Below, piece by piece: positions 11,716 to 22,869 of a stretch of 60,000 nt of DNA. The notes below the pieces were generated by a model, which made no database searches, was not told the DNA's origin, and saw nothing but the letters and a program-made list of their open reading frames with translations. Made by a program: the position numbers and the translations under genes. This DNA is from Takakia lepidozioides (lineage: Eukaryota; Streptophyta; Takakiopsida; Takakiales; Takakiaceae), in assembly GCA_030704615.1 (NCBI GenBank), contig CM060731.1, positions 8,930,001-8,990,000 of the forward strand, read 5' to 3'. How positions within the stretch are numbered: position 1 is the first letter of the stretch; each line of letters starts with the position of its first letter.

Positions 11716-12158
11716 TGATAAGAAAACTAGAAAACACACTGCTCACACCAGAAACAACATGAATCCATCGCTATCACTCTTTAAAACAGAAGTCGAGCCA
11801 GGGGCACCCCAAGCTATGGGGACTCCACCCCACAACAACCTACACTCCCATCATAAGCACACTCAAATCTAAACGCATGAAGGAGCTCGGTCGCGCAGGC
11901 TCAACTCGAGAAAGATGAGCCGCGCAACTGCCGCTCTCGTAAAAATAAGACGGACCAGGTGTCAAACTAAACTTGACACCTGATTTAACACTTGACCTAA
12001 ATCCAAGTGTTAAATACAAATAACTAGTTTTATTCTAGCTGTTTTCACACTGTGCTTATTTAACTTGACAGCTGTCGTGCGCATACATATCGCTACACAA
12101 CTACATCGCTGTCCAAACCACACCACACATATATGCACAATAAAGTAGTCTGCCACAA
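11716..12158 (-). repeat. LTR A, complete copy (3' LTR)
   Basis: Read on the minus strand this is segment X (12158-12073), the dinucleotide GC, then segment Y (12070-11716). It starts TTGTGGCAG, next to a polypurine tract, and ends TTCTTATCA, giving a TG...CA LTR of about 442 bp. Y contains a strong hairpin (11890-11928) and, 30 nt upstream of the loop side TCATC, the AT-rich stretch TTATTTTTA that could serve as a TATA box. Confidence 0.75.
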
Positions 12159-12168
12159 TCGCCCCCCT
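12159..12168 (-). other. Polypurine tract of element A
   Basis: The minus strand reads AGGGGGGCGA directly before the LTR start TTGTGG. This is where a plus-strand primer should lie, and it supports X as the beginning of U3. Confidence 0.65.
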
Positions 12169-12417
12169 AGCTGGTGGATAGGTCCCTCTACCTCCAGATA
12201 GCTACAAGATGTAATAGCCACAGCCGTACTAAGTCCTCTATCACTGTCCCTATTGTACTCAAACTCTATAGACCAAGGGGCCGGGTACAAGAGTAGCCCC
12301 ATCGTTAGTCGCCGTCTTGCAATCTGTGAACTTGAGCCAGGATCTCGTGTGTTCAAGGTCTCCTAGTAGCTGGGCCTTGCGTTGCTTGTTAGCCTTCCAT
12401 GGTTGTATCCACTCCCA

Positions 12418-14068
12418 CTATCCAATGCAATGTGGACATAACCAATCCCCATCTGGAACCATCTCAAGAGGTGGAGTCAAGCATCCCATATGCCAACCTC
12501 TAGAGCATCGATCGCACACCAGCATGGTGGCTGCCCCTTTAGCAGACCCACACAACATGCACCTCAAACCTGCAGATACCACTGCCAGGTTTGGGTCAAT
12601 CCTGCCATCGACATTCGGAAGGTGACATGGCGCACAATCACGCACATGGTCCTTCCAAGTTATGCCATCCCGACCCTCCAAGACCAAGACGCCTGAGGGC
12701 AAGACCTCTCGAACCCTCAAAATAACACGTCCTGCAGTCACATCCAGGGTCGTAGGAGCAGTCTGCTGCAGATAGACATAGTCACCAGGGTTGAATCTCC
12801 GAACCCCAGGACGATAGCCCCCACCACGTATGGTAGCATACCTCAACGTATCATGGTGTTGTGCAATGGCAAGGTTCTCGAAAGCCATGGGCATGACTCT
12901 CTTGAACAACTCTGCACGCTGCTCACATGCACGTGCCCACACGTCCGGATCGTCAAGGTTAAGAATTGTAGCAGCTTCTCTGCGAATGGATGTAGGCAAA
13001 TCCGGCTCTCGGCCAAAGAGAAGAAAGTATGGTGAGAAGGAGGCAGTGATGCTTGCTTGCTGAACCTGTAGCCCATGGCTAACCAGGGTAACTGAAGGTC
13101 CCAATCTCCTAGGTGTCCCTTCTGCAAGCCATACTTGCGCAAACCCCTCTTTACTGTCTGAACAACTCTCTTTGCCAAGCCATCGGCCTCAGGATGATCC
13201 CGAGAAGTGGTGCGGTGGTCTATCAAGGCCTTGTCACACAAAGCCTGAAACTCCCCCAAGAACTCTCTCCCTTGGTCCGTGAGTACCTCAGCTGGAGCAC
13301 CGAATCGGCTAAGCACACAATCCAAGAATGCATACGCAGCTCCCTCACTAGCCTTATCAGGCAATGGAACCAATTCAATCCACTTGGAGAAGTGCTCCAC
13401 CATCACCAACACGTACTTGTTGTGGCGCATGGTCAGTGGCAACGGCCCTGCGAAGTCAAGACTCCACCTGTAGCCCAATCCCATGATCGGAAGAGGGTGC
13501 AATTGTGGAGTAGGGGCGTTGAATGAAGCACGCACCCTGTCACACACCATGCACCTAGCCACAAATTGTTGCACCTCTGTGTGCATACCACGCCACCAAT
13601 ACTGCCCCTGCAGTAGACTATGAGTGCGTCGCACCCCAAAATGCCCCAACTCCTCATGGGCATGGCGCACTAACCGTGCCCGCTGTGTTGGTGAGGCACA
13701 ATCCTCACTCGACCATCCTCCCACACTCGGAGCAGGTGTGTCCCCTCCCACTTGAACCTCTTGGCTCGTTGTAGGATCCGATCCCTCTCCTTGGCAGTCA
13801 CAGTGGCTGCCGTGTCTCCAGTGCGGAGGTAGTCCAACACAACTGAATCCTCATGTATATCTTTGGCGCCACCTTGCTCATTGCTGGCCTCAGGGTCCTC
13901 AGACACTTGATCTACAGTCATCCCTGTTGCAGGTCCAACCTGGCCTTCCGCTGCCACGATACACAGAAATGCAGATGCATGCCATCCGGGCACCATCTCC
14001 TCGTCCGTCTCACCATGCCACCGAGCTCCAGTGTCATCCTGTTGGCTCATGCATGGATTGCGACTCAA
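12418..14068 (-). pseudogene. Integrase with C-terminal PHD finger (element A)
   Basis: From 13751 downwards the minus strand encodes the H2C2 zinc domain (HAHEELGHFGVRR...CMVCDRVR) and a core with SLDFAGP and LTDQGREF. The third catalytic position, where relatives have Glu, reads Lys in DGLAKRVVQ, so this copy should be inactive. The frame changes near 13060, then continues through the GDYVYLQQ and GVLVLEGRDG parts of the C-terminal domain. It ends in a C4HC3 PHD finger (CMLC, CDRC, WHMGC, WLCPHC; about 12421-12567). A TAG at 12418 is followed by about 50 in-frame codons (WEWIQPWKANKQ...). PHD fingers read histone tails, so it may take the place of the chromodomain of chromoviruses in targeting integration. 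The upstream part 13670-14068 is the RNase H to integrase linker. Confidence 0.88.
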
Positions 14069-14499
14069 CCCATCTGCATGTGATTGACCAAACCCGGTCG
14101 ATGCACCACCTGAAAGTCATACTCTTGAAGGATGAGTGCCCACCGTGCAAGCTTCCCCGTAAGCTTGTCTGACTCCATCAACCACTTGAGTGGTTGGTGA
14201 TCCGTGACAAGGGTGAAGAGATTGCCGTATAGATAGCACCTGAAGTGTGCCACGGCCCACACTGCAGCTAAGCATTCTCCCTCATATGAGCTATACTTAG
14301 ACTCTGCAGCATTGTTCGAGCGGCTAGCATAAGCCACTACGAACTCTCTTCCCTCATCATCCACCTGTGTGAGCACCGCTCCAAGCCCCAGCATGCTCCA
14401 ATCTGTATGCAGCTGAAAAGGACGCCCCCTGATAGGTCGTCTCAAGATGGGCGCGAGGTCAACCTCACTTGAGCTCTTGAAAAGCTTGTTCTTGCTCAT
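14065..14499 (-). pseudogene. RNase H domain (element A)
   Basis: The minus strand encodes QLHTDWSMLGLGAVL (first catalytic Asp), SSYEGECLAAVWA (Glu) and LVTDHQPLKWL (Asp), followed by GKLARWALILQEYDF, the classical Ty3/gypsy RNase H end. It degrades the RNA strand of the cDNA hybrid. It lies between RT and integrase and is one of the better preserved stretches, although the frame connection to RT is broken. Confidence 0.9.
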
Positions 14500-14559
14500 C
14501 TTCCCACTGCCACTCCTGGTCCACCTTGGTCAGCTTGGTTAGAGCCTTTGCAATGGCAC

Positions 14560-15300
14560 TAAATCCCTTAACAAAACCGTCTGTAATAGTTTGCTAACCC
14601 CATGAAAGCTCGAACTCGGCTCACATCCGTGGGGCGTGGAACCTGTGCAATGGACTCTACCTTAGTCTGCTGTACCCCCAATCCTCCAGGATATATCATG
14701 TGACCCAGATACTCAATCTGGTTGTGGAAAAACTTGCACTTTCCCGTGATGTAACTTCAATCCGTGCCCCTCAAGCGCTCAAATACCCCTGAAGGTGTCT
14801 CTCATGCTCCTCCACCGTAGCACTAAAGATGATGATGTCATCTATGTAGCACCGAGCAAACTCCACCCCTGCTAAATCCTGTCCATGACTCTTTGAAACT
14901 CAGCGGGAGCGTTTTTAAGCCCAAATGGTAAGAACCGCCACTGGTATAGGCAATCCTTCCCGTGCTCATTGATCCCCCAGAATGCCGTCTTTTGCTTATC
15001 CGCCTCCTTGATCGGCAACTGGTGATATCCGGATCGTAAATCCAACGTGCTAAAGACCTTGGAATGCCCAATGGCATCAAAGATCTCCTCTGGTGTCGGC
15101 ATGGGCATGGCATACCTATCGGACTTGGTCTGACGATTTACAGGCCGGTAATCACCGCACATACGTCTCTCCGTCCAATTGCCATAGACATCCTTCTTAG
15201 CTGGCATCACTGTGGCTGAAGCATACTCTCCACCAGAGAGCTCCACCAAACCTGCCTCCCAGAGATCTTGAGTCCTCATCTGAATCAAAGACCTCTCCAT
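14560..15300 (-). pseudogene. Reverse transcriptase (element A)
   Basis: The minus strand encodes RT motifs in order: MCGDYRPVNRQT, STLDLRSGYHQLPI, FLPFGLKNAPAEFQRVMDRI, and after a frame change near 14870 the catalytic FARCYIDDIIIFS (about 14818-14856). The thumb/connection follows to about 14560 with further frame changes. The HGKDCLYQWRFLPFG insertion is characteristic of this branch and differs from the families B and C RT (FGLCNAPATFQR, FLDDF). It copies element RNA into DNA in the cytoplasmic particle. Confidence 0.9.
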
Positions 15301-15849
15301 GTCACTGTATCTATAGGGTCTCCGAAAGATTGGCGTGTCAGTGCCAACTCAATACGGATCTCTTGACCCTTCAGTGCTCCCAGTCCTTCAAACTGAAGGC
15401 AAAGCAATTCTTGTAAGCCCTCAGGAACCGCCGTATACGTCGTCTCTCTCCTCCAGTGACAATGGGTCCAATGTCAGGCTCCCAATTGTCCTCCGTAACT
15501 GCAACCTTAAGTCCAGTGGGCTTAGAGGTAGAGGACGCGTCCCGTGGTTGCTATGCTGCAACCTCTTGAGCAGTACTCCCTTCCTGCTCAGTCAATGACA
15601 AGGCCTCATCCTGCCCATCATCTCATCATTGAGAACCTCCTCATCCCGAGAAGAATCCCCAACCTCATCCATCACAGCTGCCTTGGCTGCCAACTCCCTC
15701 TGAACCTCGAGCACCTCCCACGTGTGCCATGGATGTCTACACCCGTGGTCCTCACCGGCTCGCCCCCACTCGCTGCCTGTACCGTCTCGGTAGGCAGAGA
15801 GATCGTCAAGGGAAGTGCACTCCGCACTCTACGTTGCTCAGCCATAGCC

Positions 15850-16864
15850 AAGCTGACAATCCAGGTCAAGCAATTGAGATCCATTGCTTGCCCCAACACC
15901 TGACGACGTGATGCCTTTGAAAGAGAAGGCACCGCCGTGGTCCAGTGGAAAACCCCATAGCCCGCTCTCGCTCGTCGGCATTAGGCTCCACTAACTGCTG
16001 CAACTGAGCATCCCACAGGAGGCCAGGTCCACCATCCCGAAAAGCATGGGAGCCTGGGAAGCTGAGCAATGTAGGTAATGCTGCTCGTGGGTGACCCATC
16101 CTGTGACCACTGCCAACGCAAACGGTCATTGTCTCACACGTTGAGACTGCCTCCCTGTGTCCAAAATGCCATCCACGGTGAGGTGTGCTGGGCGCTGCAC
16201 CCCATCAAATGCACGCTTGAGCAGTGCGGGTGGCATCAAGTTAGTCCACCAAAGCCGTGGACGATGAGCCCGTGACCCCACTGCAGCTGCATCCCAGCAC
16301 ATGCTGACCCAAGCCACGACCGGACTTGATGCACACTGGCCATCACCCTGGCCCGAGAATCACCCATCAGTGGCACATTCTCCAAGATGTATGCCGGAGA
16401 TACAGCCTGATGAAGCTGCAAGTGGCGCAAAATCCGCACCATCTCCCAAAACAGACCCGTCCTCGAGTCTCGCAATCCATTGCCATGCCCGGCTGATGAA
16501 TGCCCTTGGCAGGGCCAACCTGCCACTACCAGATCAATGGAGCCAACCCGCTCCAAATCTTGCGCCCCAGCAACGCAAATGTCTGCTGGCAAGGCTTGCT
16601 TGATATCCACGAACTGCAGACACCCGGCAACAAACTCAGGGTACTGCGCACATCTGAGCAACATGGCGCAGTGAGACGCGCGTGCAGTCTCATCCCTCTC
16701 CACATACAGGTAACGTCAAACTCGTACACCTGCCTGCAGCACGCAGCCAATCCAGTGCTGATCCCGCCAAACAAGTCCAGAAGGCATATGCCTTCATCCG
16801 GCCGCTGCCACACAAGAGGTGTGGTGTCCAATGGCGACAACTGAGGTGGTCCTGGTGCAATCAC
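15850..16864 (-). pseudogene. Cytosine-C5 DNA methyltransferase domain carried by element A
   Basis: All main C5-methyltransferase motifs occur in order on the minus strand between protease and RT: motif I LLDLFGGISTGL (about 16790), motif II YVERDETA (about 16700), motif IV GWPCQGHS with the catalytic Cys (about 16530), motif VI ILENVP (about 16370), motif VIII HRPRLWWTN (about 16260), an ERERAMGF motif IX region (about 15970) and motif X RRQVLGQAMD (about 15910). The reading frame changes near 16700, 16300, 16130 and 15930, so the enzyme is dead here. The family transfers a methyl group from S-adenosylmethionine to cytosine in DNA. Motif spacing suggests a short DNMT3/DRM-like core without long N-terminal domains, but the exact subfamily needs a tree. 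No host gene surrounds it: the flanks are retrotransposon protease and RT. Confidence 0.87.
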
Positions 16865-17340
16865 CGCACTCTCCTCCTCTCCTGACGGAACAAAAGCCTC
16901 TACCCAGCTTGTTGCACCCGTCCATCAGCAACCTGCTGCAAATCCTTGCTCGTACCCCCACAACCAGTGGAGCGTGAGCAACCATGGCAGGCGCCATACC
17001 ATGCATGTCATCCTGTTCTGCTGGAGGTGGCACATCCTCTGCATGGGCATTGCCTTCCAGCAACTCTCCAGGCAACTAACTGCAGCTGTAAAGGCGGCTA
17101 GTGTTGGCATCTTGCCCCGCTGGGCAGCCGCAATACCCCAATGAATGTCACAGGGAGCTGTGCACGGGACCATCGCCTGATGCCATCCAGGCCTGTAGGA
17201 TGCTGACATCCTCCCAAAAGTCCAGGGTGAAGCCATAGGGTATAACACTGCCCCACCAACGAGGACATCGTAAGAGATTGCGTTGTCACAATGGCCTTGG
17301 CTCGCATTACTGAGCCATCTATAGGATGATCCGGTGCAGT

Positions 17341-17545
17341 CTAATGGCCAACCGATGCCGTGTCATGCCCGAGCCTGCTCTGATCCTCCCAGAGATATCT
17401 GTATCTGGAAAGGACAAGGCTCCATATCGCCTCCATGAGGCCCAAACCTGCAATAGCAGCTCTGCCCAACATCAACAGGGCTGGCTCCCGAGTCCAACAA
17501 GACCCGCAGTGGCCGGTACTTCTTGTGTGGGCCGGGTCCACTCAA
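17341..17545 (-). pseudogene. Retropepsin-like protease (element A)
   Basis: The minus strand encodes RVLLDSGASPVDVG, an aspartic-protease DSGA active site, in a short open stretch. It lies downstream of the zinc knuckles and upstream of the methyltransferase, in the normal gag-PR order. The flanking 16880-17340 and 17550-18290 contain open but interrupted minus-strand frames with no recognisable domain and probably form linkers. Confidence 0.6.
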
Positions 17546-18299
17546 AGTGAAAATGCCTCCCTGGTGTCTAACAAGACAACTCCAGGTGTCACCATGGCGC
17601 GCTCAAAGGTGGCCTAGCTGGCAGCTCCGTCAACCTGGCAAGCTACAGCTTGCCAGGGCGCAGCCGTGGCAGTCTTGACCCTCAATCCGAGGATCCCTCT
17701 GCCCATACACCTTCCACTAATCCGCAGAAGTGAAGTGACCTCCCCAATTCACAGAGTGTTGCTGCTAGTCTGAACACTGCAGCTGGCCTTACCCCCGGCG
17801 TCGCAATCATTGTTGCCGTGAGAACAGGGGGGCATGACACACAGAGGTGGCTGCCCAATAAACACACCGGCCCGCACTAGCCTTGGCAGAATGAGTCAAG
17901 TTGCAGTGTAGCTCTCCCCAATGGCATAGTAACCTCCGCCTCGTAACAGTCGGGCGAGAAACTACTAGGTGCCATGGATGGTTCAATACAGTCTCCGCCA
18001 ATGTGAATGAATGAGGAAGGGGGGCCTCGCTTGACGGCTTGCCTCCCACGTTGTGGATCCAATTCCACCTCTGAACCTTGTGCTCAGGAACTCGTGCTGC
18101 TCCTCGAGTCACGGCTGCAGCAGACCCACCTGCTCTAGTGTAGTGCTGCTCCGCACATAAATCCATGGCCTCCCATATCTCCTCCCTCAGGAGTAGGAGG
18201 GGACCATCCCGCCTGGGAGCAGGGTGACGGTACCGCCTGAGCTATAGCCATGGCAGCGAGCCTCTGCTCTAGCTGCTGAAGCGCGGTTCCATGCCTTGA

Positions 18300-19558
18300 T
18301 CAAACACATTGACCTCCGCGTCCTTGGCCATGTTGAGCTTGCCCTTGGCCTGCACCTCGTGCCCCGACCAACTCGTCCTCTCTGGGCTGGTCCACCTCGC
18401 CCCGGCCACCATTGTTCCCTTGGAACTGGCCTGGGCGCAACTCAGGATGCAAGTCATAACACTGGGCATCTCCATGCCCATACTTGCCACAATGCCCACA
18501 CTGCAACTGTGCAAGCTGTGCTTGTGCCGGCCTTCTGCCACTCTCTGGGCAATCTCTCTTGATATGGGATCCTCCACATGTCCAACATATCACCCTGGTT
18601 GCTGTTGGCCTGCAAAAGATGCCACGGGCCTCTGCACCTGAGGTCCCCTGTAAGCTCCATGGAACTTGGGTTGGGAAACCTTGCCCCCCTGACCACGCTG
18701 CTGGGCAGTACCTTGTGCCTATGGGCTGGCAGCTGCGCCTCGTGCAGGCATGTCCTTGCCAAATCCAATGGTGACAACTCGCTCCTCCACCATGTTGAGC
18801 TCAATCCGCTCAGCCAGCAGAAACACATCTGCTAATGTGGGTTGGGCTGCTTGTAACAAGGTTGCATCTCGTACCCTTCTCTTGAGCTCCTTGTCCAGAA
18901 TTCCATACCAAAACTGGATTGCCTGAGCTTCAGTAACCCCTTGGGTCACACTTATCAAGCGCCTCATACGAGTGTACGCCTCTCGCAGGCTCTCACTGGG
19001 TTTGCGCTGGAAGTCTTGCAAACTTCACAGCTTCTCTGTCCGTACATCTTGGTAGTTCCTCCGCAACTCCTGGAAGAACTCCACCACCGGGTTGAATCTA
19101 GGCACATGTGTTGTAGTCGTGGCAGGAGGAGTAGTAGCACCTTTTGAACTGGTACCACCTACAGAAGTACCAGCACTACTTGCTCCACTACTAGTGCTGG
19201 CAGTGGGAGCTATTGGTACTGATGCAGCTACTGGTCGCGTTGTGCCTCGAGTAATGGAGACGTAGTCAGGTGACCAATACATCCTCCATTCCTCAATCTC
19301 TGCTTCATGTCCTCGCCTGAACTCGTGGTAATCGTCCATAGGCGGGCCTTCCAAATGCTGGAACAGTCCCTTCCACGCCATGAATGGGGTGAATAGTTGT
19401 GGATTGCGCATCTGCTGCAAATCACACCAGCTGTCAAACTCCTGGATAAAGTCATCCAACTCAATTGTGCCCACAGCTCCAGAGTAACTACGAGGCCCCT
19501 TGGTAGCTCCATACATCTCCTCCATGTCGTCCCACAACAATGGCGAATGAAAGTGCAC
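18300..19558 (-). pseudogene. Gag with Retrotrans_gag domain and two CCHC zinc knuckles (element A)
   Basis: The minus-strand frame starting near 19558 (MHFHSPLLWDDMEEMYG) passes a Ser/Thr/Ala/Gly-rich linker and enters a typical Retrotrans_gag module. One TGA at 19025 separates QDVRTEKL from LQDFQRKPSESLREAYTRM; the frame is otherwise continuous to 18719. After a frame change come two knuckles, CWTCGGSHIKRDC and CGHCGKYGHGDAQC (18593-18440), then a Gly-rich tail. This is the capsid/nucleocapsid precursor. It is unrelated in sequence to the coiled-coil Gag of families B and C. Confidence 0.85.
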
Positions 19559-20258
19559 ACCTGTTGATGAAGCCTCCGAGTCTGTGTCTGACTCTACAGT
19601 AATTGAGGGTGGCGGTGAAGGTGGTCTGAACCGAATACCTCGTCTTGTGAACCACTATCACTGTTACTGCCTGTAGCCGTACTCCCCTCAAAACCCTTGG
19701 GTAACTCCATAATGACACTCACAATGTGCACCTCCTCCACGTGACACTATAAGGCTCTAGTACTAATCTAATAGTGACACGGGTGGGCACCTGTTGCAGT
19801 TTAAGGGTCATATCCCAATGGCTCAGGGCACCTGCACCTGCATCCACCGCAAGAACTCCTATGGTTGGCTGGTCATCAACCCAACCTCACCATAGAAGAA
19901 ACACTGGTGGTCTTGCTGGTCATCACTCCAGCCTCACCACCGACAGCATACTCTAGGATTGACCGGTGATCAAATCCGGCCTAATCCCTATGAAAGCAAG
20001 CGCCCACACAAAACCAACATGGCGCACAGTCAAGCATGCAGGTGTTGGGGGGATCCAAACACAAGAAATCAAAACATCAACACCCCCACACCAAAATCCA
20101 GCTGCAATGCTGATCCTGCAGAATAGCCCAGCCCAAAACCCCGGACTGACTGGCCTCCACCAAGAGAGGCTTTGGCAACTACAAGTACATGGTAATGAAA
20201 ATAGTACAGAGATGGAGGGGAAGAATAGAAGCCCAACCAAGCAAGATCTAATCCTGAT

Positions 20259-21008
20259 CTATGCTATCAACTGCCAGACTTCTCTCAAAGTGCCTCGCTC
20301 TGCATGATGGTAAGGTGTAGGAGGTATATCTATGTCCAGAAACCTGCCACTAACCTTGTCCCAAGCTACAGTAGCTCGCTCTAACCAACCATCCTCCTCT
20401 TTCTGCCAGGTAGAGACAAAGCAATACTCCCCTATCTCCCGCTCACTGAATACTAAAGAAAACAAAGGTAGGGTCTGATAGTCTCTCAACTCGAAAGCTT
20501 TGAGACGGTTGCGGGCGTCCTCATTGCAAATGACTGCATCTCCTTCACGCACAACAAACATGTCATTGCTGATGAACCCCCGCTTGTGGTTGCCTTGTGC
20601 AGAGCGTATCCGGCTGCAACCATGTCTGATTGCACAAACTTGTGTAGCTCCTGCTCCTCTGCTCCAGTACACCACGGCCTTGTGGCTGAACACCTTGGTC
20701 CCCGGGGCTGTCTTTGGCTGTGTTCCAAGCCTAGCTTTCACCCACTTTGGTGTTTCACCTACAGCTGCAGAACTGCTGGCTCCAACAGAGTTCTGACTGT
20801 CCAAGGCGATATTGAGGCCCTCAACACCAACTACAACAGTTTGTTGTCCACTACTAATGCTTGACTCCCAGTATGCAATCAACTCGTCCAACTGTTCTCC
20901 ACTCAAATCAGTCTGAGTTCCTTGGGAAACATAAATCTTGTCCCCTTTGGTGCACAGGCTAAGAGAAGAGACCTGCCCTTCAATCACGTCCTCATTTCCC
21001 CCAGCCAT
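20259..21008 (-). CDS. Unrecognised 249-residue ORF upstream of gag (element A)
   Basis: An intact minus-strand frame from ATG at 21008 to a stop at 20259, the longest uninterrupted ORF in element A. The N-terminus is acidic (MAGGNEDVIEGQ). A central part carries TQPKTAPGTKVFSHKAVVYW, and the C-terminus has FSLVFSEREIGEYCFVSTW and FLDIDIPPTPYHH. I do not recognise the fold. Its place between leader and gag, and its survival among broken genes, suggest it is either the start of the gag polyprotein or an accessory protein. I see no signal peptide, membrane segment or zinc motif. 19560-20258 between it and gag holds no clear coding region. Confidence 0.5.
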   Translation of the reverse strand: MAGGNEDVIEGQVSSLSLCTKGDKIYVSQGTQTDLSGEQLDELIAYWESSISSGQQTVVVGVEGLNIALDSQNSVGASSSAAVGETPKWVKARLGTQPKTAPGTKVFSHKAVVYWSRGAGATQVCAIRHGCSRIRSAQGNHKRGFISNDMFVVREGDAVICNEDARNRLKAFELRDYQTLPLFSLVFSEREIGEYCFVSTWQKEEDGWLERATVAWDKVSGRFLDIDIPPTPYHHAERGTLREVWQLIA

Positions 21009-22309
21009 ACAAGGAGTACATCCCCAGATTTATCTCTCATGTAGACCAGAACAGGTTCTAGAAACAGGATTGTGGATCTTTCATGGCACACTCACACTCT
21101 AAAAATTCCATAGATTTTTAGCAGAGTCCAAAAAACAGAAACCAGGTCTAGATAGGTAGATTTCCCCTTTCTGCAGCTATCCCCTCAAAAATTGAGTCAA
21201 ACGGAGCCCATTTGACAAAGATATGACCAACCAGGCTCTTTAAACATAACATTTTTTTTAATAAAAAAATAAAAAAATAAGACAAAACAAATACAAAGAA
21301 AACTCTATTGTCTTGGTTCCCTATTCCCTGGTTCCCTGTTCCTGTATATGTGCCCAAAGTTCTAAATTGGTACCAGCGGCTCTTAGGTATTGTTCATACT
21401 CGCCTGGCAGCCGTCGTCTCTGTGCGAACGCAGCCCGCCAGTCTCCCGCAATCCTGTGAGCTCAACTTGAGCAACACAGATCGTTCTCGTGCAGGCACCA
21501 TGATAGCTCCAAAACTATGGGCGGCCCAGGAAGACGACGTCTCCTCACTTAATGAGAACGCTGAGTGTAAAAGGACAATGGTATAACGGACAGCTGAAAG
21601 CGGCTCACAGTAAGGCCGGGGAGGCTATCTTTTGGCAAAGCAATTCAAACATTCATGCACAAACTAGTACCAACCCTGGACGAGTTCCCTGGACGCGTCT
21701 AGACTCCCCACCAAGCATGCTTGCCCTGCTGGAAAGGGCTGACCCGACCCATTCACTTCTTCAAGCACAGAAAGAGAAGGAAAATCCCTTGGTGACGAAG
21801 GACTTGGTGCTTGAGGTGCCTGAAACTGCTTCGATGGGCCTCCCTCAACATTGGTTTGAGCCTCTTCCTTCTCAGCTGCTGCCTGAGTCTGCAAATGCTG
21901 CACGCAGCATGCTCCTAACTCCCACCTTCAATTCTTAGCTTGCATGTCTTACTTTGTCAGTCTCTTGCTTGTTGCTCCCACTGCTGCTAGGCTGGTGATG
22001 CATATCTGCAGAGGACCAGCAGCTCCCTCCCATGTGTGGAGCACCCCTTCTTGAGTCCATCCCTCATCCATTGTACAGTTCTGATGTCTATATAAGAGGT
22101 GGGAAGAGATATGGCTGGTTGTTCAGGGATAAACAATGTCGCAGCAGCTGCAAGCTGCCAAATCAAAGACTTAGATGGCCATCAGATCCTTTGGTTGTGC
22201 CCTGTTTCTTTCACGCTGAAGCTCTCTCTGAATGGTCTCTTCCTGAGCTGACAGTGCCCAACCTGTCGACTTCTCCACATTCTCTTTCACATCTCTACCG
22301 TCAGGTTGC

Positions 22310-22830
22310 TCTACCAAGACATCGCCGCTCCCGCTTCTTCCTGTTCTTAACAACGTCCTCTGCCTCTTCAACCTTCAGCTTCTCTTCTTCTCTCATGAGA
22401 GGTTTGCAATCCAGTGGGTTCTCCTAAATATTTTGCAACTTCCCATTGTCATTTCCGCTGGGAACTGCACCATTCTCAGAGATCCATTTGTCTCGAATGC
22501 TTTCAAGTAGAGCTCGGCTGGACGGTTCTCATTCTGCACCTTCACATACCAGCATTGTAGCGGCTTGCGTGCAAAGCGTAGCCTCATACTCTGATAAGCC
22601 TGTCTTGAGACACCAACGTAATATAGAATCTTTTCCTCATAAAAAATGGCATACACACTTGCCTTTGAGTCAGGTTTGCTGCAATCTGCAATCGTACCCT
22701 CCTCAGTCAAGAATGCTACGAACTCGAGATCACTCAAAGATAAAGCGTTTCCACCCACTTGTGCCTGTCGCCTTCGCAGTGCATCTTGCTTCCGCCTATA
22801 TTCTTCTTGTGCCTGGAATGTGAGCTGCCG
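22310..22830 (-). pseudogene. Captured GIY-YIG-domain gene fragment (element A leader)
   Basis: The minus strand encodes SVYAIFYEEKILYYVGVSR, a GIY-YIG core, after a charged helix (EEYRRKQDALRRRQAQ). After a one-base shift near 22510 the frame gives WISENGAVPSGNDNG, then a TAG and NPLDCKPLMREEEKL with a charged tail. The order and spacing match plant proteins with a short GIY-YIG domain. No intron interrupts this stretch, so it may derive from spliced RNA. It is unrelated to any retrotransposon function and lies in the 2.2-kb leader between LTR and the first ORF. Neighbouring 21660-21905 (minus) is also coding-like (Ala/Gln/Pro/Ser-rich) and may belong to the captured segment. Confidence 0.6.
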
Positions 22831-22869
22831 TGTTTGTCTTGGTGTTCATCGGCTGCTGCCAGTTTTATA

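Noticed and set aside
21366-21385. PBS-like TTGGTACCAGCGGCTC as tRNA primer site for element A
   Set aside because: It lies 1.8 kb from the LTR edge and reads best on the opposite strand to the element's genes. The sequence directly at the LTR is a better candidate.
22032-22427. Plus-strand ORF of 131 codons
   Set aside because: It is antisense to the captured GIY-YIG fragment and shows Ser/Leu-rich low-complexity content only.
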